64,000 bases of DNA from Ochotona curzoniae (GCF_017591425.1 NW_024466607.1:8502501-8566500); one strand, 5' to 3'; positions 10,201 through 25,200 are shown, counted from the stretch's first letter. Numbers and translations are program-made. The notes: generated from the letters alone by a model not told the origin.

Positions 10201-13200
10201 CCCCGGAATCTTCAGGCCCGGGCCGGGGGACACCTGGAGTCTGGCTGCTGCTGGGAGGAGCGGCACGGGCAGGGGTCTTTGCTTCTTCTGGGGATCCACT
10301 CACGGGAAGCAGCTCCTCCTCCTCCTCTTCCTCTTGTCTTTCTACCTCCTCCTTCTCCCTCTCCTCCTCCTCCTCCTCCTCCTCCTCTTCTTCCTCCTCT
10401 TCAGGAGGTATGCCCCAGGGAGGCTCGACCAGATTCATTTTGGGCAAGGCGGAGGGGAGGCCTGGCAGCTCTCGAGGTGGGTCGGCATCCTCCAGGGAAC
10501 CCGCCTTCTCACTCAGGTCTGGGAAGACGTAATCTAGGGACAGAGATGAAAGTCTGTTTGCTTTCTCATGGACACATTCAGTGTGGAGGCAGAACAGAGA
10601 CACAGCGGGGACACCAGCTTATGGCCACTGGTCATGCCAGGGGGCAGCAGCAAGTGAGACTGGGGGCAGAGGGACGAGCTGGTCACCAGCATCCTTTAGG
10701 GTAACACAACTGATAGAGGTCATCACTGGAATGCAGTGGGCACAGGTTGTATGGGGCAGACAGCCCAGCGGTTCCAAGTGTGCCTTGCCCGTCTGGCGAC
10801 TCCACCAACACGACCCCAAGAGCTGGCGCGGGGGCGGCTAAGGGACAGCAAAGCGCAAGAGCTGGGCGCTGGCTGCAGCCACTCAGGACGGGGCACAGGC
10901 TTGGAGGCAAAAATGAAGGGCAGAGGACAGCTCAGGAGCTGCTGGGGCAGATGTCGGGCCCTGCCAGCCGTGGGAGCGGCTGTGCCAACAGAGAGGGCGA
11001 AGCTCCCAGAGCCCTTGGGAGTGGCCTGTGCATCCCACTAAGCTGGTCTGGGGGGTGCAGTAGGGAAAGGACAGATGGTGCCAGGGGAGGCCCAGGACGA
11101 GCAGGCTGCATCCCTGCTCCGGGCAAAGCCAGGGCTCTGGCATCTCTGAGGGCATGTGGCTCCCCCAGGGATCGGCCTGGGCTGTCTGCACACAGTGACC
11201 ACCCCCCCAGCTTCAGTATCACCTGTAGCTGCAGGTTCCCACAGTCAACTGTGGTTCAAAAACAGGAACATTCCAGAAGCAACTCATACATCTGAAAACA
11301 ACGCTTGTCAGCAGCATGCTACTATAATTATCCTATTTTTATTGGTAGTTACTGGTCAACCTTGCGTGCCCAAATTTTAAGTCAAACCTTGCCTGGCAAC
11401 ATATGTACACATAGGGCCTGGTACTACGGGGCACTTTTTGGCATGGCAGGCAGTCCTAGAAGGGGGGTTTACTGCAGCACCTCCCCAGGATGGCCATGCA
11501 GTGGGTCAAGCCAACCACAGACCTGGGGCTCAGGATACTCGGCCATCAACTTACCTGTCGGAGCATCAGCAGGTGCCCTGGCTTCCTTTAACTCCATGTC
11601 AAATGAGGATGTTGGTATGTAAGATTACCAACAGTCTCGCTAGCACTGACACTTTAAACTCCAGAGACACTTATAATAAATGTGCCTTAAAATGTTGACA
11701 ACTCCTCTACGGTCTCAAGTGGGGAAACACTACCCTTGGGATGCCGAGCAAGGGGTGCTCCTGGTCTCTGTGACCCCAGCACCCAGCACGACGCCTGCAC
11801 ACGGGGCCCAGGAGCGCACAGTGAGCTTGGGGACTCCTGCCACTGGAACACAGGCTGGTCCTTCGGGGCTCCTTCCCCTTCCCTGCCCACAAGAGGCCAC
11901 CGGATGCCTCATTACTGCACTCCCTGGAAAGTTCTCTTATTCCCTAACCCACACGGCCTACAAGCCTCGCCTCTTCCCAGCCTCTACAGTGGCAAACCAC
12001 TGGACCACACTGGCCCCTGCGGGCTCCTGGAATCCACCAGCAGGCCTTGCTCACTTCTTCATGACCCCTAAGAACTCCCCTCTTCTGACCTATGACCTCA
12101 GCTCTCCCACGTGCCAGCCGGATGGCCCTGCACACATGATGTCACCTCTGTCAAATGACACCTGCACCTATGCCCGAGAGGGCCGGGGTCAGGGGTCAGG
12201 CAGACACGGGCCGCGCATAGCCAACGGCCACCCTCCCTCCATCTTCATCACTAGTTCAAGTATCACAATCACCATCGCGGGGTAAGCAGCGCCTACATGC
12301 TTCTGTGTACCTGCCTGTCTGCGCGCGCGCGCACACACACACACTGAGGACAAAGGGGGGACTGTTACTAAGGGGGAGGTGCTAAAATGAAGGGTGCATG
12401 GGAAACCTCCCTGAGGTGGTGGTGAGCAGGCCTGGGGCCAGGCGCAGTGCCAGCTGCCCTGCGACAGGAGCCTGGAGCCTCAAGGAGGCAGAGCGAGCTG
12501 CCCTGACCCACACACGCCACCTTGGCAGGCAGGGGCGGGGGTGCTCTCCTCACAGGTGTCCAAGACACAAAGCGAGGCTTCCACGGGGCTTACGGCGGAG
12601 AGGGGATGGGCTGCACAGGGGGGCCAACTGGCACTGGAGGCCAAGAACAAAGTGCCCTCAGCAGGAGGAGGGAGGCCGAGGAGCAGGGAGGCGGCGAGCC
12701 TCAGGGCTCTGCCTGCCACACCTAGACAGAGCCAGCAGGACCCCTCAGAGCAGCTCCTTTACTCTGTAGCCCAACTCCAAAGGGATCTTGGACCACAATG
12801 CACCTGCCAGGCGTCCCCAGGTGCCCACTCTTGGCTGTGGGGTTGAACAGCAGAATTGCCCAGCACACATGCCCACGGAAGGCTTGGCTCTGAGGAACCC
12901 CCCTTCCTGGCCCCAGGGAGGCAACAGCAGCCCGCAGCCTGGGACAGGTAAAGGTAAAAGCTTGACCCATGGAGAGGATCAAGCTGGACCTCAATGTTGG
13001 AGCCCAAGAAACAGCCAGGCTGCCAGGAGGTCACAGGGTCCCCAGTGCCCATTTACTCTCCTTCCTGGACGGCTGCGGACAGCACTGTGACGTTACAGGC
13101 CCCCTAGTGGCATTAATTGGAAACTACATATTCCCTGGAGCCCTGGGAATGGGTTTTAGACCACCACCCTTCCTCCTCTGCCGGGGAAGCTTGGAAATTG

Positions 13201-16200
13201 GAGTGGAGTGTTGATCTGGGCTGTGACACTAGGCATGATGTAGAGAAGCTGTAAATCCCTCAGACTCGTGAGTAGCTAAAGCCAGGGTCCCTGGATGCTT
13301 GCTGCCCACTCCCAGGCGAGCGAGGAGCAGGCTGCCAAGCTGGGCCATCACCTCTCCTAGCCCTCCATGCCTCCGTGGCCACGGCTCATCTCTCCACAGC
13401 TGGGCTTGAAGCCCAGAGTGGTGGCAGGCAAGAGCCCAAGGCAGGGCCCCAAGGCCGCCTGGGCAGGGTGGGGCCGGGAGTCTGGGTCATCCTCGCTTTG
13501 GCAACGAATCAACCTCTGCACCTGAGCCCAACTCTGACACGATGGCTGTTACCAAGGTGATGCAATGACACGAAGCAGGCACCTGGCACTGCCCTCCACA
13601 AGCACCGGATGACACCACGCTGCCCCTCTGCCCTCTCAGCTGCTGGCAGGGCTGCGGTTGGGCAGCTGACCAGGCGACTCGAGGGGGCTTGGACACTCAA
13701 GAATCTGCAGGCGGTGAGCGAGTGCAAGGCAGACGGGCTGACAACGCCACCTCTGAGGGGCGTGTCTGCACAAGGGAACGGTCCTGACGCCCTCAGCCTT
13801 CTCCTTTTCTCCCTAGCGACAGAGCAATGCCCGTGAAGATGACCAAGGTCACCCTGGGCTGGACTTCTGTCACACGAGGCAGCCATCCTCTTGGCGTGAC
13901 CTTTGGCCTCAGTTACAATATTAATTGAGCTGATTCTTGGTGTTAAACAGGCCCCGGGGCCAAAATTCCCCAAAAGATCCCTTTAAGCGTCCCTCAGGTT
14001 GACACCCGGTCACTGGCAGCTGCCCCTGGAGGACAAGGCGCCAGCCGACTGCTCACATTGCTCAAGTCACGGGGCATAACAGGAGCAGGCCTGTGGTGTG
14101 TTTAACACAGGCGCCAGCGCGGGCGCTCTTGACATAATTAAAAGCCACTTTTTAATGGATAATCCCCAGGAGTCATCCGAGGAATATGAACTTGACAAAC
14201 ACATGCCTAGCTCCTGTTTGTAACAACTCGTGCCGCATGGTGCAGCAGTCACTCAACCCACTGCTGGTGGGACCAGAAACGGCCACACCTGGACAGGGCT
14301 CCTGGGCAATACGAGGATAGCGTTCATGACAAACACCCTGAACCCCAACCTGCACGCGCAGGCAGAGCCTCGGGACACAACCGAGGACACGCGTGGCGAT
14401 GCTCGCAGCAGCAAGCCGGCAGACACTGGCCGTCCCCCTGCCGCAGGCCCTCCTCCCGGGCCGGGTCATGCAGGCGTGCCTGCTGGCCAGGAGAAGCGAG
14501 ACTCAGCTCATTTCTCTGGGGGCAAGTCTGTCTTGTGTATCTCCCATCAGGGATCCAAGTCCATGAAGATATGCATATTTATACTTAGGTACACTGACCG
14601 CTCTTGGCCAGGGGGCAGGGACGTCCTAGCGGAAGTGCGTTCCTCCATGCTGTGTCGCTGGCCCCCAGCAGCCTGTCTATCCCTCCGTGAGTGTGCTGGG
14701 GCCGTGCGCAGAGACCCAGGAGGTGGTCTCACTCTGCAGCAGCCATATTCACAACCAGCAGTTGCCGCACAGGAACCACCTGCAGGCCCCCGCAGACAGC
14801 GGCTCCGATCAGCTCCTCCCGAATTCATTACAGGCACGGCTAACTACAGCAGTCCGACACGGACGACTTCCTGCAGAGGATGCGAGGCCCGAGCTACAAC
14901 CTCAGGCTGGAGATTCAGCTGTGCCACTTTAGGAGGACCGTGGGATCTGACGTCTCTCTAACCTAGTTTCCTTAGCTATAAAACAGTCAGACTAATCATG
15001 CCTGCTTGTACAGATTTTATTGGGTTACTCTGAGATTAAAAAAGTCCACGTGTAAACGATGCCCAGAGCAGACACATCTAACGGGTGAGCGTATGCAGGC
15101 GCGATGCTGCCCACTCCCCTTGCATCTCAACTTGCTGCCAATGACACCTAGATTCTCCTTTGGGGACCCCTTCTCCCCTCTTCTCGGTTCAGGGAGACCC
15201 TGTCCGTCGCTCTGGCTCCAGAGGTGGCTCAGCACAGCCCTGGTAGCCAGGTCATTCTACACTCACAACCTCAGGACTTGGCTGGAGAGGGGCTCAAGGC
15301 CCCATCAGACTCCACCCCCCTAGAAGCAGTGTCTGCTGGCGTCTGCAGGGGCGACCCGGGCCAGGGACTGCGAGGGGCTCCCAAGTCTGCGTGAGAATGA
15401 AGGCAGCGGGGCAGCAGAGCAGCGGGGCGGCGGGGCAGGAGGGAGCAGGGGCTCCCGCACACAGGACCTGGCCTGTCAGAGACAGAGATACACCCGGCAG
15501 GAAGCGCCTACCTGTCAAGCCCACAGAGCCGGGTCTCTGCTGGCTCACCATGCAAATCAAAACTGCATGCCAGGACAACTTTCTAAGGAACCTGGAGAAT
15601 AAGAGGGGTGGGGACAGCCTGGGGCTGAACAACTGGCAGACCACAGGCAGCTCTGCCCCAACAGAGTGCTGAGGGTCTGGCGGTGCTGGCAGCAGGGCGG
15701 TGGTCCTCGTTCAGCTTCTCCCTGCCGACAGGGGAGGCAGCTCCCTTCCTTTACAATGTCACAGCACTATAACATCACAAAGCCCAGAAGTACTCTGGTC
15801 CATCACTGCCCTGGTCTACAGTGACAAATGCTGGGATCCAGTTTGGATAAGCCGGCCCCCAAGGCCACGGCGCTCATCACCAACCGTGTGGAAAGCCCAC
15901 CAGCTGCTTGCCCGCTGGCCCTCGGAGATCCGAGCACGAAGGGGAGGACGGTGCCTACTTGCCTGCTTCTGGGCCAACGCCCCAAGAAGGAGAGCATGAC
16001 AGCGTCCCCATGACAACAGCACAGCCACCATGCTCAGCAGACATGGAGTCCAAGCTCTGCTGGATGGCAGCCGTGTGCCCCAGGCAAGGCCCAGATCTGC
16101 CCAGCTCCAGCCTCAGTCTCATCATTTGATAGAGAAAGGCCATCACCGGTGCCTGGCTGGCCTCACCAAGGGGCTGTGGAGCAGCAATGAGCTGACGCGA

Positions 16201-19200
16201 CAGAAAACTCTACGGAGAGACGGTGGGTCCGTTCTGGCCCACACAATCAACCAGCCAAGAGGCCACGTGGGTCTTCAAAAAGTTCATGAAAAATACATCT
16301 TAGGGGGAAAAAAGTGTGGATTTCAAGTTTCTTGCATCAAAATAAACTTTTCATCAAAATAAAAATTTTCCCCAAACTCACTGAAGTCCGCGCAAGAAAG
16401 AGGGGTCAGACAGCTCGGCTCTGCGCACACTTTGCTGGCCTGTAGTCCCCACACCAAGCCTCACTGTTCACTGTTCCAGTAAGAATGCAAACCTCTCTCT
16501 CCGGGAAAGACTTGGGGACAACCGTGACTCTCACGGGCTGCCTGGCCCGCAACATGGGCAGACACCCCAACTACCAAAATGGCTCACACCTGCCACTCAT
16601 GCCGCCCACGGCGTGGCTTGAGGGCAGCCCTGAGCTTCAGCATGCCCAAGGACTGTCGCGAGAATGTCGCATGGTCACTCTGGCACGGATCCCACCCAAC
16701 CCAGGTGGCCCCTCAAAGGCCCTTCTGACCTAAAGTGCAAGCCCCAAGAGGCACTTGACCCTTAGCCCCCAAGGAGGGCCTAGATGGCAGTCGGTGAGCC
16801 TGGCAGTGTACAACGAGGGCGCTTGGGTGGGCAGTGCCAGGTGCTGCCCTCAGGGGCTGCCTCCCTGGCTAGCAGCGACCATCACCAAGGACCCCCGAGG
16901 TACTGCGAGGAAACAGAGCAGGAGGGCCCAGCTTGGCTTGGGGCCACAGCCAGCCCTTGGACATGACCCCTCGACAGCCCTTGCACCTGGCCAAGTCCAG
17001 TGCCCAGGCTGCCCACTGGCCCTGGCTGGGCACACACCCATCCACTGTGGCCCTGCTCGCTCAGGTCTCTAAGGGCCACAACTGGAGAACTTCCCCTGCA
17101 GACACTGCAATGCTAGCATGCAAGGCAGGAAAAAGGTCCAAGCTCTGCCGTCAGGGAAACCACACAGATCCTAGACCGGGCTCCCCCTAGATGAGCCAGG
17201 AGCCCTTGGGTCAGTCCTCACTGTCCTGGGGCATCAGCTCAGCTCCATCAAGCAGGGCAGACCAAGCTGCTGCTTAAATGAGCTCATCAGATGCATGGTG
17301 GAGAGGGGAGGGGGTGGGGGGAGGAAGCTCGGGGAGGGCTGGGGTCACGCAGCTGGAGCACGGGGCGGGGGGGGGGTCATTCTTCATTATTGGGGTCCCA
17401 TAAGGCACATTCACTGCACATCAGAGAAGCTGGGCCTCCACACCCAGCTTCATGCTAACGTAGACCCCGACAGGCAGCACGAACGGCAGAAGTAACTGGG
17501 ATCACATCACAGCTGGACGGTGTGGTTCTCAGAGGAGCCTAGCCAGAGGAAGACAGACCGCGGGTCCAGGGAATAGTGAGGAGCTAAGCCAAGAGGGTGG
17601 CAGGCACCCCAGGGGTTGTCCTTCCACCACCGGTCCCTCTCGGGTGCCCACCTCCCCATCACCTGGGGATGTGGGGTGGCGAAGACCGCAGAGAAGCGAG
17701 GCAGAGTGCCCGGGCCTCAGGGACCACAGCACGTCCTAGTTCCAAGAGACCTGGAGAAGGGCCAGGAAATGAAGGGGAGGACTTGCGGAGAGCAAGCGAG
17801 CCAGTTGAGCTCACTGGGGTTCAAGGGCACCCCATGGGGGCTCGCGGGAAGGCCCTGGGGCAGCTGCTGCCTTCTCAGGCTCTCCACTGTCAGAACAAAA
17901 GAACAGCCCAGAAACAGACCCAAGGCCTGAGCGCTGTCTGCTGACGGGAAACCAGACGTTAGCTCATCCCGCTCGCCAGAGTGCAGCCAGCACAGGGTGA
18001 AATGCAGAAACCTGAAGGGAAGGACCAAGAATCCTCACCCTGCACACACCAGGATCCCCTAGGGGCCCTGGTTTCTGTCCCCGCGACCCCACTTCCGGTC
18101 CTGCTCCCCGCTTGTGGCCTGGGCAAACAGTCAAGGACAACCTAAAGCCTTGGGACCTGCACCGGCATGTGAGACCCAGAAGGAGCTCCTGGCTTCTGGC
18201 TTTGGATTGGCTCAGCTCTGTCTATTGTGGCCACCTAACGAGTAAATCATCAGAAAGAAGATCTTTCTCTTTGTCTCTCCTCTCTGTAAATCTGCCTTTC
18301 AATAAAAATAAATACATCTTTTAAAAAAAGTAAAAGCTGACAGCCTGCAAAGGTGTTTTCAGGATTGGTGCTGTGACACCAGCTGCCTGTGCGGTTGGCA
18401 CACAGCATGAGCAGCGGTTTGAATCCTGGCTGCTCCACTTCCTGTCCAGCTCCCTGCTAAGGCGCCTGGGGAAGTGGCAGCAGTGGGCACTGCACCGCAC
18501 CTCCCACGTGGGAGATCCATTCCGGGAAGTCAGTGGCGGTAAGATCTCATCTTTCTCCCTCTCCGTAACTCTGCCCTTTCCTCGGTTGTCAGAGAGGAGC
18601 GTCCACCCTGTAGGAGGATCTGTGAGGTGCTGAGAGCACACGGATGCCTCCAGGGACACAGGTGAGAACAGGAAAAACTAACACCCACAAAGCGCCTACT
18701 GTGGGCCAAACACCTTAGTAGGTGCTTAAAATACATCACTGAATTAAGCGGCCAACTGTGCCTGGGCAGAGGTCATCAGGAATCCACCGCTGTGGCAGCC
18801 TGGCAGGGGGAGCCTAGGGAGGGCCTGGGTGGCCTGAGCCACATGCTGGCAGGTGTCTGATTCTTCCCCCAAGCCCCGCAGCTGCAGCTGTCCCAGCTGG
18901 GGGAGCTCCTGAGGGGTCACCTGGGGGTTCTATGGCCTGTATCCCCCGCAAGTCCTGGAGGTCAGTCACTGGAACCTCCCAGGAACCCCTGCCTGTGTCA
19001 GATCCACGTGGGAGACCCGGATGGAGCTCCAGGCTCCTGGTGTCAGCCTGGTCCATCACTGGCCCTTGAGGTCGCCTGTGGAATAAACCAATCGACAGAA
19101 GATCTCTCTCCTGTCCCCCGCCTCCGGCTCTGTAACTCTGACCTTCAAATTTAAAGAACAAAAAACAAACAAAAAAGAAAAACAACCTCACAGTCCTAAG

Positions 19201-22200
19201 AGATAGGTGCTATTCTCCCATTTCCCAGGTGAGAAAACTGAGGCATAGACTAAGTTACCTACCAAAAGTCAGATCACAGCTCTGGAATTTTGGAACCTGA
19301 TTCCAAAACTTGTTCTTCTGATTAATTACATTATACTTCAAGTCAAGAAGAATTCATTCTGCTCATTTTTTATATATAAAAATACATTACTCATCCAGAT
19401 AATCCACATAGATTAGAGTCTTCAAAAACAACTAAGAATGGCTTAGTCGGCTAATCCTCCAGATTCAAGTGCCAGAATCCCATATCAGTGCTGGTTCGTG
19501 TCCTGGCTGCTCCACTTGACGTCTAGCTCCCTGCTTGTGAGAAAGCAGTGCAGCATGGCTCAAGTCCTCGGGACCCTGCACCGGCATGGGAGACCCAGAA
19601 GAAGCTCCTGGCTCTTGGCTTCAGATTGCCTCAGCTCCGGCTGTTGTGGCCATTTGGGGAGTGAACCAGTGGATGGAAAATCTTTCTTTCCTTTTCTCTG
19701 TAAATCTGCCTTTCCAATAAAAATGAATTAAATCTTTTAAAAAAGAAAGAAAATATAGATTATGGGAAAAAATTATGCCTAAATTCCAAATTTGTTTTCC
19801 CCAAAACAATTTTCATTCCATTTTCCGTGAACTTTATAAAGAAATCTTGTATATTATATATAAATATTCATCATACATAATGAATATTCATAATTTAGAT
19901 GGAGTACATACTTATGAAGATTCATCCATTCATTTGTCATTCATTCAAAAGGCATTGAGACAGAGAGCTCTTTCATCAGCTGGTCTACCTCCCAAGTGGC
20001 TATAACAGCCAGGTCTGGACCAGACCAATGTCAAGAGAGCCAAGAATGCATTCCTACTCTCACAGGGATGGCAGGGGCCCCAGCACCTGGGCCGTCATCT
20101 GCTGCTTTCCTGGGCACACTGACAAGATGCCCATCCTGCCATGCTGCAGTGCCAGTGCAGAGGGGATGGGCTGAGCACCTGCTTGGAACACTGGTGCCCC
20201 ATACGACAGCACCAGTCAGAGCCTTCTCCTGAGGCAGCCACTCTAGTGTACCCTAGAGCACCACAGACATTCCACGGGGTGGTGTGTGTGTGTGTGTGTG
20301 TGTAAGACAGAGGGAGAAAGCGTCTCCATAACCAGGGACTGGAACAGGTTAAGCTTAGCAAGTTAAGCCTCTGCCTGTAGCGTCAGCATCCCATATGTGC
20401 ACTGGTTTGAGTCCTAACTACTCTACTTCTAATCCAGTTCCCTGCTAATGCTCCTGGGAAAGTAGTGGAAGATGGCCCAAGTGCTTGGGCCCTGCCCGCC
20501 CCGTGGAAAACCCAGAAAAAGCCCCTGGTTTCAGGCTAGGCCCAGTTCTGGCCATTGAGACCCTCTGGAGAAGGACCCAGAAGATGGAAGATGTCTTTTT
20601 CCTTCTATTTTATTCTGCCTTTCATGTAAAAATAAATAAATCTTTTTTTTAAAAGTTCTTTATCATCAAAGCCATTATACTTCCTATCCAATGGACAAAG
20701 ATTTCTTGAGGACAAAATTCAGTGCTGGGAAGGGTTCAAACGCCTGACGCCAGCACAGGCAACCATCCCTTGGGAGGGTCACTTGGAGGGACTACCCAGT
20801 GGCCGCTGGGCAGATGAGCGCCCCCTTGCTGCCCGGGCTGACTCTGCGCCCCTCCACCGGCTCCCATGGCCATGGGGCTCCATGCTCCTGCTCCCTGCCC
20901 GGCCACTTGGGGGAGGCTGGGGATCCATCTCCTGGTCTCCTCTCCACAGAACCACCTGCCCTCTCCATCTCTCCCTGCAGGCCCCCTTCACCAACCCTTC
21001 CTCGACCCTGCGAGCCTGGGATGGCAGGGGCCCCTCTTCCCCAGATGCTAACTGATCCATCCTTTGACCTAGCAACTGTGTTCTAGAAGTTTATACTAAA
21101 CAAACAATCGAGAAACTGGGTGGGGGGGGGGGGAGTGTGAGAATTAAACCTGTACACAATTTTAGTATTCAGTGATCAATAATGGGCGGCACCAATCAAT
21201 AGCCCATGTAGTGAAATACCCAGTCGTCATTAAACATTAAGTTATGCAAAAGGGCACGCCCTGATAGGAACGAAAACAAAATGTGCCTTAGAACTGCAAT
21301 CCTGCATCCATGAACCCGGGGAAGGATGCGCCCGAGCCGTGAGCAGTCACCGTCTTCCAGTCGCCGGATCAGGAGGAGTTTGTCTTTTGCCTCTAGGCAT
21401 TGTTTTTGTATTTTTTGGGTTTTCCCAAAGGCTTGTGTAGTTTTTCTTTTTAATAAGTTGAGAGAAAAATTTTTATAAATGCTATGCATGTTGAAAATAG
21501 ATACTATGGCTAAAGTCTGCAATACTCCACCCTATGCATGACCATGCGCGTACACACACACACACACACACGTGTGCGCGCACTCCTCAGCCCATCCTTC
21601 ACAACTGGGCCTCGTCAGCTGGGAATGCTGGTACAGCTGTTGCAACTGCAGCATGAGGGCCAGCAGACCAACTGCACCTGTCACGGGCACATGGCCAATG
21701 GCTCAAAGTCTCAGCCTGCCCTGGGGCTCACCGCCATGTCTATAAACTTGGCCACGGCTCTGCTGCCCACCAGAGGGTTGGGGTCAAACAGACTCAAAGG
21801 GACGCGGATGACCTGGTCTCAACGGAGAGGGCGGAGAGGACTAGCCGGGGAGGAACGACGCCTACAACGGGCTTGTCTGAACAGCGGCAGGCCGCAGACG
21901 AGCGCTTCCCCGTCTCTGAGCCTCCAGGGAGACACTGCACCCCACAACTACCCCACCCCAGAACAAGACAAGGGCTTACTAAAAACAGTGGCTGCTATCA
22001 AAGAAGAAGGTGGCGTCCTGGGCCAGTCAGACACTGCAGAATCCCAAGGACGGGATGAGAGTGGCAAAGCCAACATGGGGCTGAGGGAGAGGGGGAGAGG
22101 GGGAGAGCGGAGAGGGCTCCGGGCAGGGGCATGGCCACCTGCCCCACTGGCGGCTTGCACAATCTCTCTAGCAAGCAGCTACCTGCAGTGGGGCCCAGGT

Positions 22201-25200
22201 CCAGGCTGGAGTCGTTCAGTTCCTCCTCTTCCTCCCAGAAGTACTGCGACGGCTGCAGGATGTGGGATTCTTCACTCTCTCCGCCGGGGAAGCCCGAGCC
22301 GGGGGCTCCCAGGCCAGCCCCCAGGCCCATGGCTTCGCTGGGCTCCTCTGCGTCCAGCGGCTCCAGGCCCGTGGGCAGCAGCAGGTCCAGCAGGGAGGTG
22401 GAGGTGAGGCCCTCTGGGCTGGGTTCATCAGACCCAGAGGCCCTGGCGCCTGGGGAGGCTCCTGCAAGGGTGGAAAAGGCGGACCGTTAGGACAATCAGC
22501 TGAGGGCAAGGACCCGCTGGCCTCTGGGAAGGCATGTGTCCAACCACAAAAAGCCCAGGGCGGGGGGGGGGGGGTCCTGCAGGTGCATTCTGATGCCCAG
22601 AGGCTGGGAGGGGCTTGAAAGACATGCAGCCCTCCCTGTGGAGCCGACAGGAAGTGGAGGGAGACGGGCAGGGCACAGCAAGCAATCCACGTCTTGCCAC
22701 GTCCTTGCCAGCAGCGGTGCCAGGGGGCAAGCCAAGGTGGGGTCCCTGCCTTGAGCGCCCCAGCTTCACGTGTGGACACTGCTTCGCAGCCTTACTCCTT
22801 GGGCCGAAAACCACCCGAGGCAGCATCAGGGACACCATTGATGCTGCAGCAGCCCAGGATCCTGCACACAGCTCACAACCAACCCCAAGCAAAACCTGCA
22901 GATGTACTTAGAACCTTGAATCTTCCTCTGAATTCATGAGAACACACGGACACAGAAGCAACAGGTTAAAGGGAGAGTTTCACTGTCATTCAACTAAAAT
23001 GAGGAACGCAGCCCTACATGCCCGTTGCTCAGCTCGGCGACACGCTTGGTACCCACCAACCACCCGCCACCTGGGAGATGGCTTTCGGCAGCTGGCCCCC
23101 ACCCTGGTCCCCCTCACCCAAAGGTCCCTTCACATGCTCTGGACAGGCAGTGTCAGTCCTGCCCGGTGTAGGGCCGCATCCTGGGGCCTGGCCTGATGGC
23201 AGTGCGAGTGGTGATGCTACAGTGAAGGTGAGGACTGGCATGGCCACAGCCACGTGCTGGCAGCTCTGCAGGCAACATCTGACTTGTTACACCCCCGATG
23301 CCCCACCTCCTGATCCTTGCTCACACAGCAGACTGAAGTGAGGGAAGAGCCACGGCAGCCAAGGCAGCAGCAGGCCCCCGCTGAAAGGTAGAATGCCTCC
23401 AACTGTTCGGACCCAAACAGAGGGCACATTGGGCCGCAAGGGAGAGCCGCACATTATGCAGCAGCCGGAAAACACAGGACGGGCACGCCAGGCCCCGTCA
23501 CAAGGGAGGCATTCTGGAGCGGTGTGAATGGAGAGGAAGAGGCGCCAGGAGGCCGATCAATGGGCCTTGAAACGGAGACAGAGGCAGGCTCTGGCGGCGA
23601 GAGCGCGTGCCAGCGTCACAGGCTTCGCTGGCTCGGCGCCTCTGCCTCGGTTATCTCACGCCCCACCCGGGGGTCCCAGTGTCCCCGTGTGGACAACGGG
23701 ACAGTAATTCCTGCAGCCCCTGCAGGGGGAGGGGCCTCCGATGAGGTCATCCCCGGGCGGCGCGTGCGAGCTGCTCCACAAAGAGCTTCACAGGGTGCTG
23801 TGCGAACGTGTGATCGTCCCAAAGGAAAGCCAGACCTGCCACGTCCGTGGCCTAGAAAAGAAAGCTATTCAAAGAGACCACGGTCCGGATCTTCCAATAC
23901 AGCAAAGGGAAGGGTCCATGGTGACGAGGGACCAAAGCCGTTCTCCGTGGCTTCCAGAGAAATGCTCAGACGCTTGGGCAGGCAGACCCCGAGACAGGCC
24001 GCCCACCGTAGCTGGGAAAGGAGGACTGGCCACCTCCACCTCTGAGACCAGACCCAAGACACCACTGCTGTTCCAGGATTGCTCACAGCATGGGGCTTTC
24101 TGCTTAATGCAAACCAGTAAGTCATCATATCTCCAGACCACGTGCACACAGGTCCTGGCTGTGTGGCACTAAACCGTGACCCTGGAGCCTGCGATCACAC
24201 CCCAGCTCCAACAGGAAACAGGTTCCTCACATTCTGGAATTTCTATTGGGCTTGATTTTGAGGCGACAGGGAGGACCAAGGCAAAGGAGTGCACCTCCCT
24301 TTTGTTCAGGAGAGGGTGAATTAGGGATCTCGGGGTCTCTGTAGCTCAGCACCCCATGGCCCATCCACCAGTTCTGCTCTCCACCAAGAGCGGGGACGGA
24401 GGGCAGGAAGAATTCTTATCATGGTGTCTCCTAGCCATAGTGTTATAAAGGAAAATCACCCATGCCCTAACAGGTAAGTAAGAGACAGGGTGACACGTCC
24501 TGCTTTGGAATGGCCAGCAGATTGTCCAGAGCAGCCTACAAGAAGGCAGAACCCTGCAAGACGACTCTGCAGCTCCCCCGACACCCCAACAAGAGCAGCT
24601 GATCCATTCCCACTCCTGGAATCCAGCCCACTCTTGCGAGTTACAGCAGAGCAGGGGTGACACGCCACTTCCAAGGCTGGGTGACAAGAAGCGTCCAGGG
24701 CTTCCCCTGCCCATGCCAGTCCAGCCTGGGCTGGCCTACCGTCCTAGAAGGGGCCAGCCACATCAGCGCCATATCCCAACTGATTCCTCAACCTGGCAGA
24801 GCCAGCCAGGAACAACAAGGGTGGCCAACTGCTGGAGTTAGACATGAGGAAGTCCAGGTGGGCCCACAATGACCACCCAGTTGACCCCAGCCTATACTGC
24901 TGACCCCCGGATCACAAACTAAGTAGATGGCTCTTGTTTTGAGCCAATACTTTGCAGACTCGAGCCAGCCCTGGTTCGGCAGGGACAAGAGATGCTTCAG
25001 GTCACTCTGTGACACGTCTCGCTCTATCACTCCCACAGGCAATGGAGGCGAGACCCTGCATGGTAGCAGAAAAAGTTTCTCCTCAACTGACCCCTACTAT
25101 GGCCCTTCCGGTCTCCAAAGTCAGCCATCGGTCCCTGCTCACACTCAAAGCTCTATGTAAACCATGCTTCCAGTGACTTTCAAAGCACAGTGACCTCTCT

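Larger units (their letters stand above)
10534..22182 (-). other. PODXL2 intron 2 (11.6 kb)
   Basis: The donor is GTAGCT at 22182 down and the acceptor is CCCTAG ending at 10534. The left half (10.5-18.0 kb) is almost free of SINEs and contains two patches of AT-rich, homeodomain-site-like sequence (11.26-11.42 and 13.88-14.23 kb). The right half (18.0-20.7 kb) is a cluster of CSINE copies. (GC/CA)n and (GT)n tracts are present at 12321, 20282 and 21552. Confidence 0.85.

Noticed and set aside
21060..21530. Possible minus-strand small protein (108 codons) in PODXL2 intron 2
   Set aside because: It has no resemblance to a known protein, and the sequence looks like a decayed LINE-type relic. 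There is no splice or promoter context.
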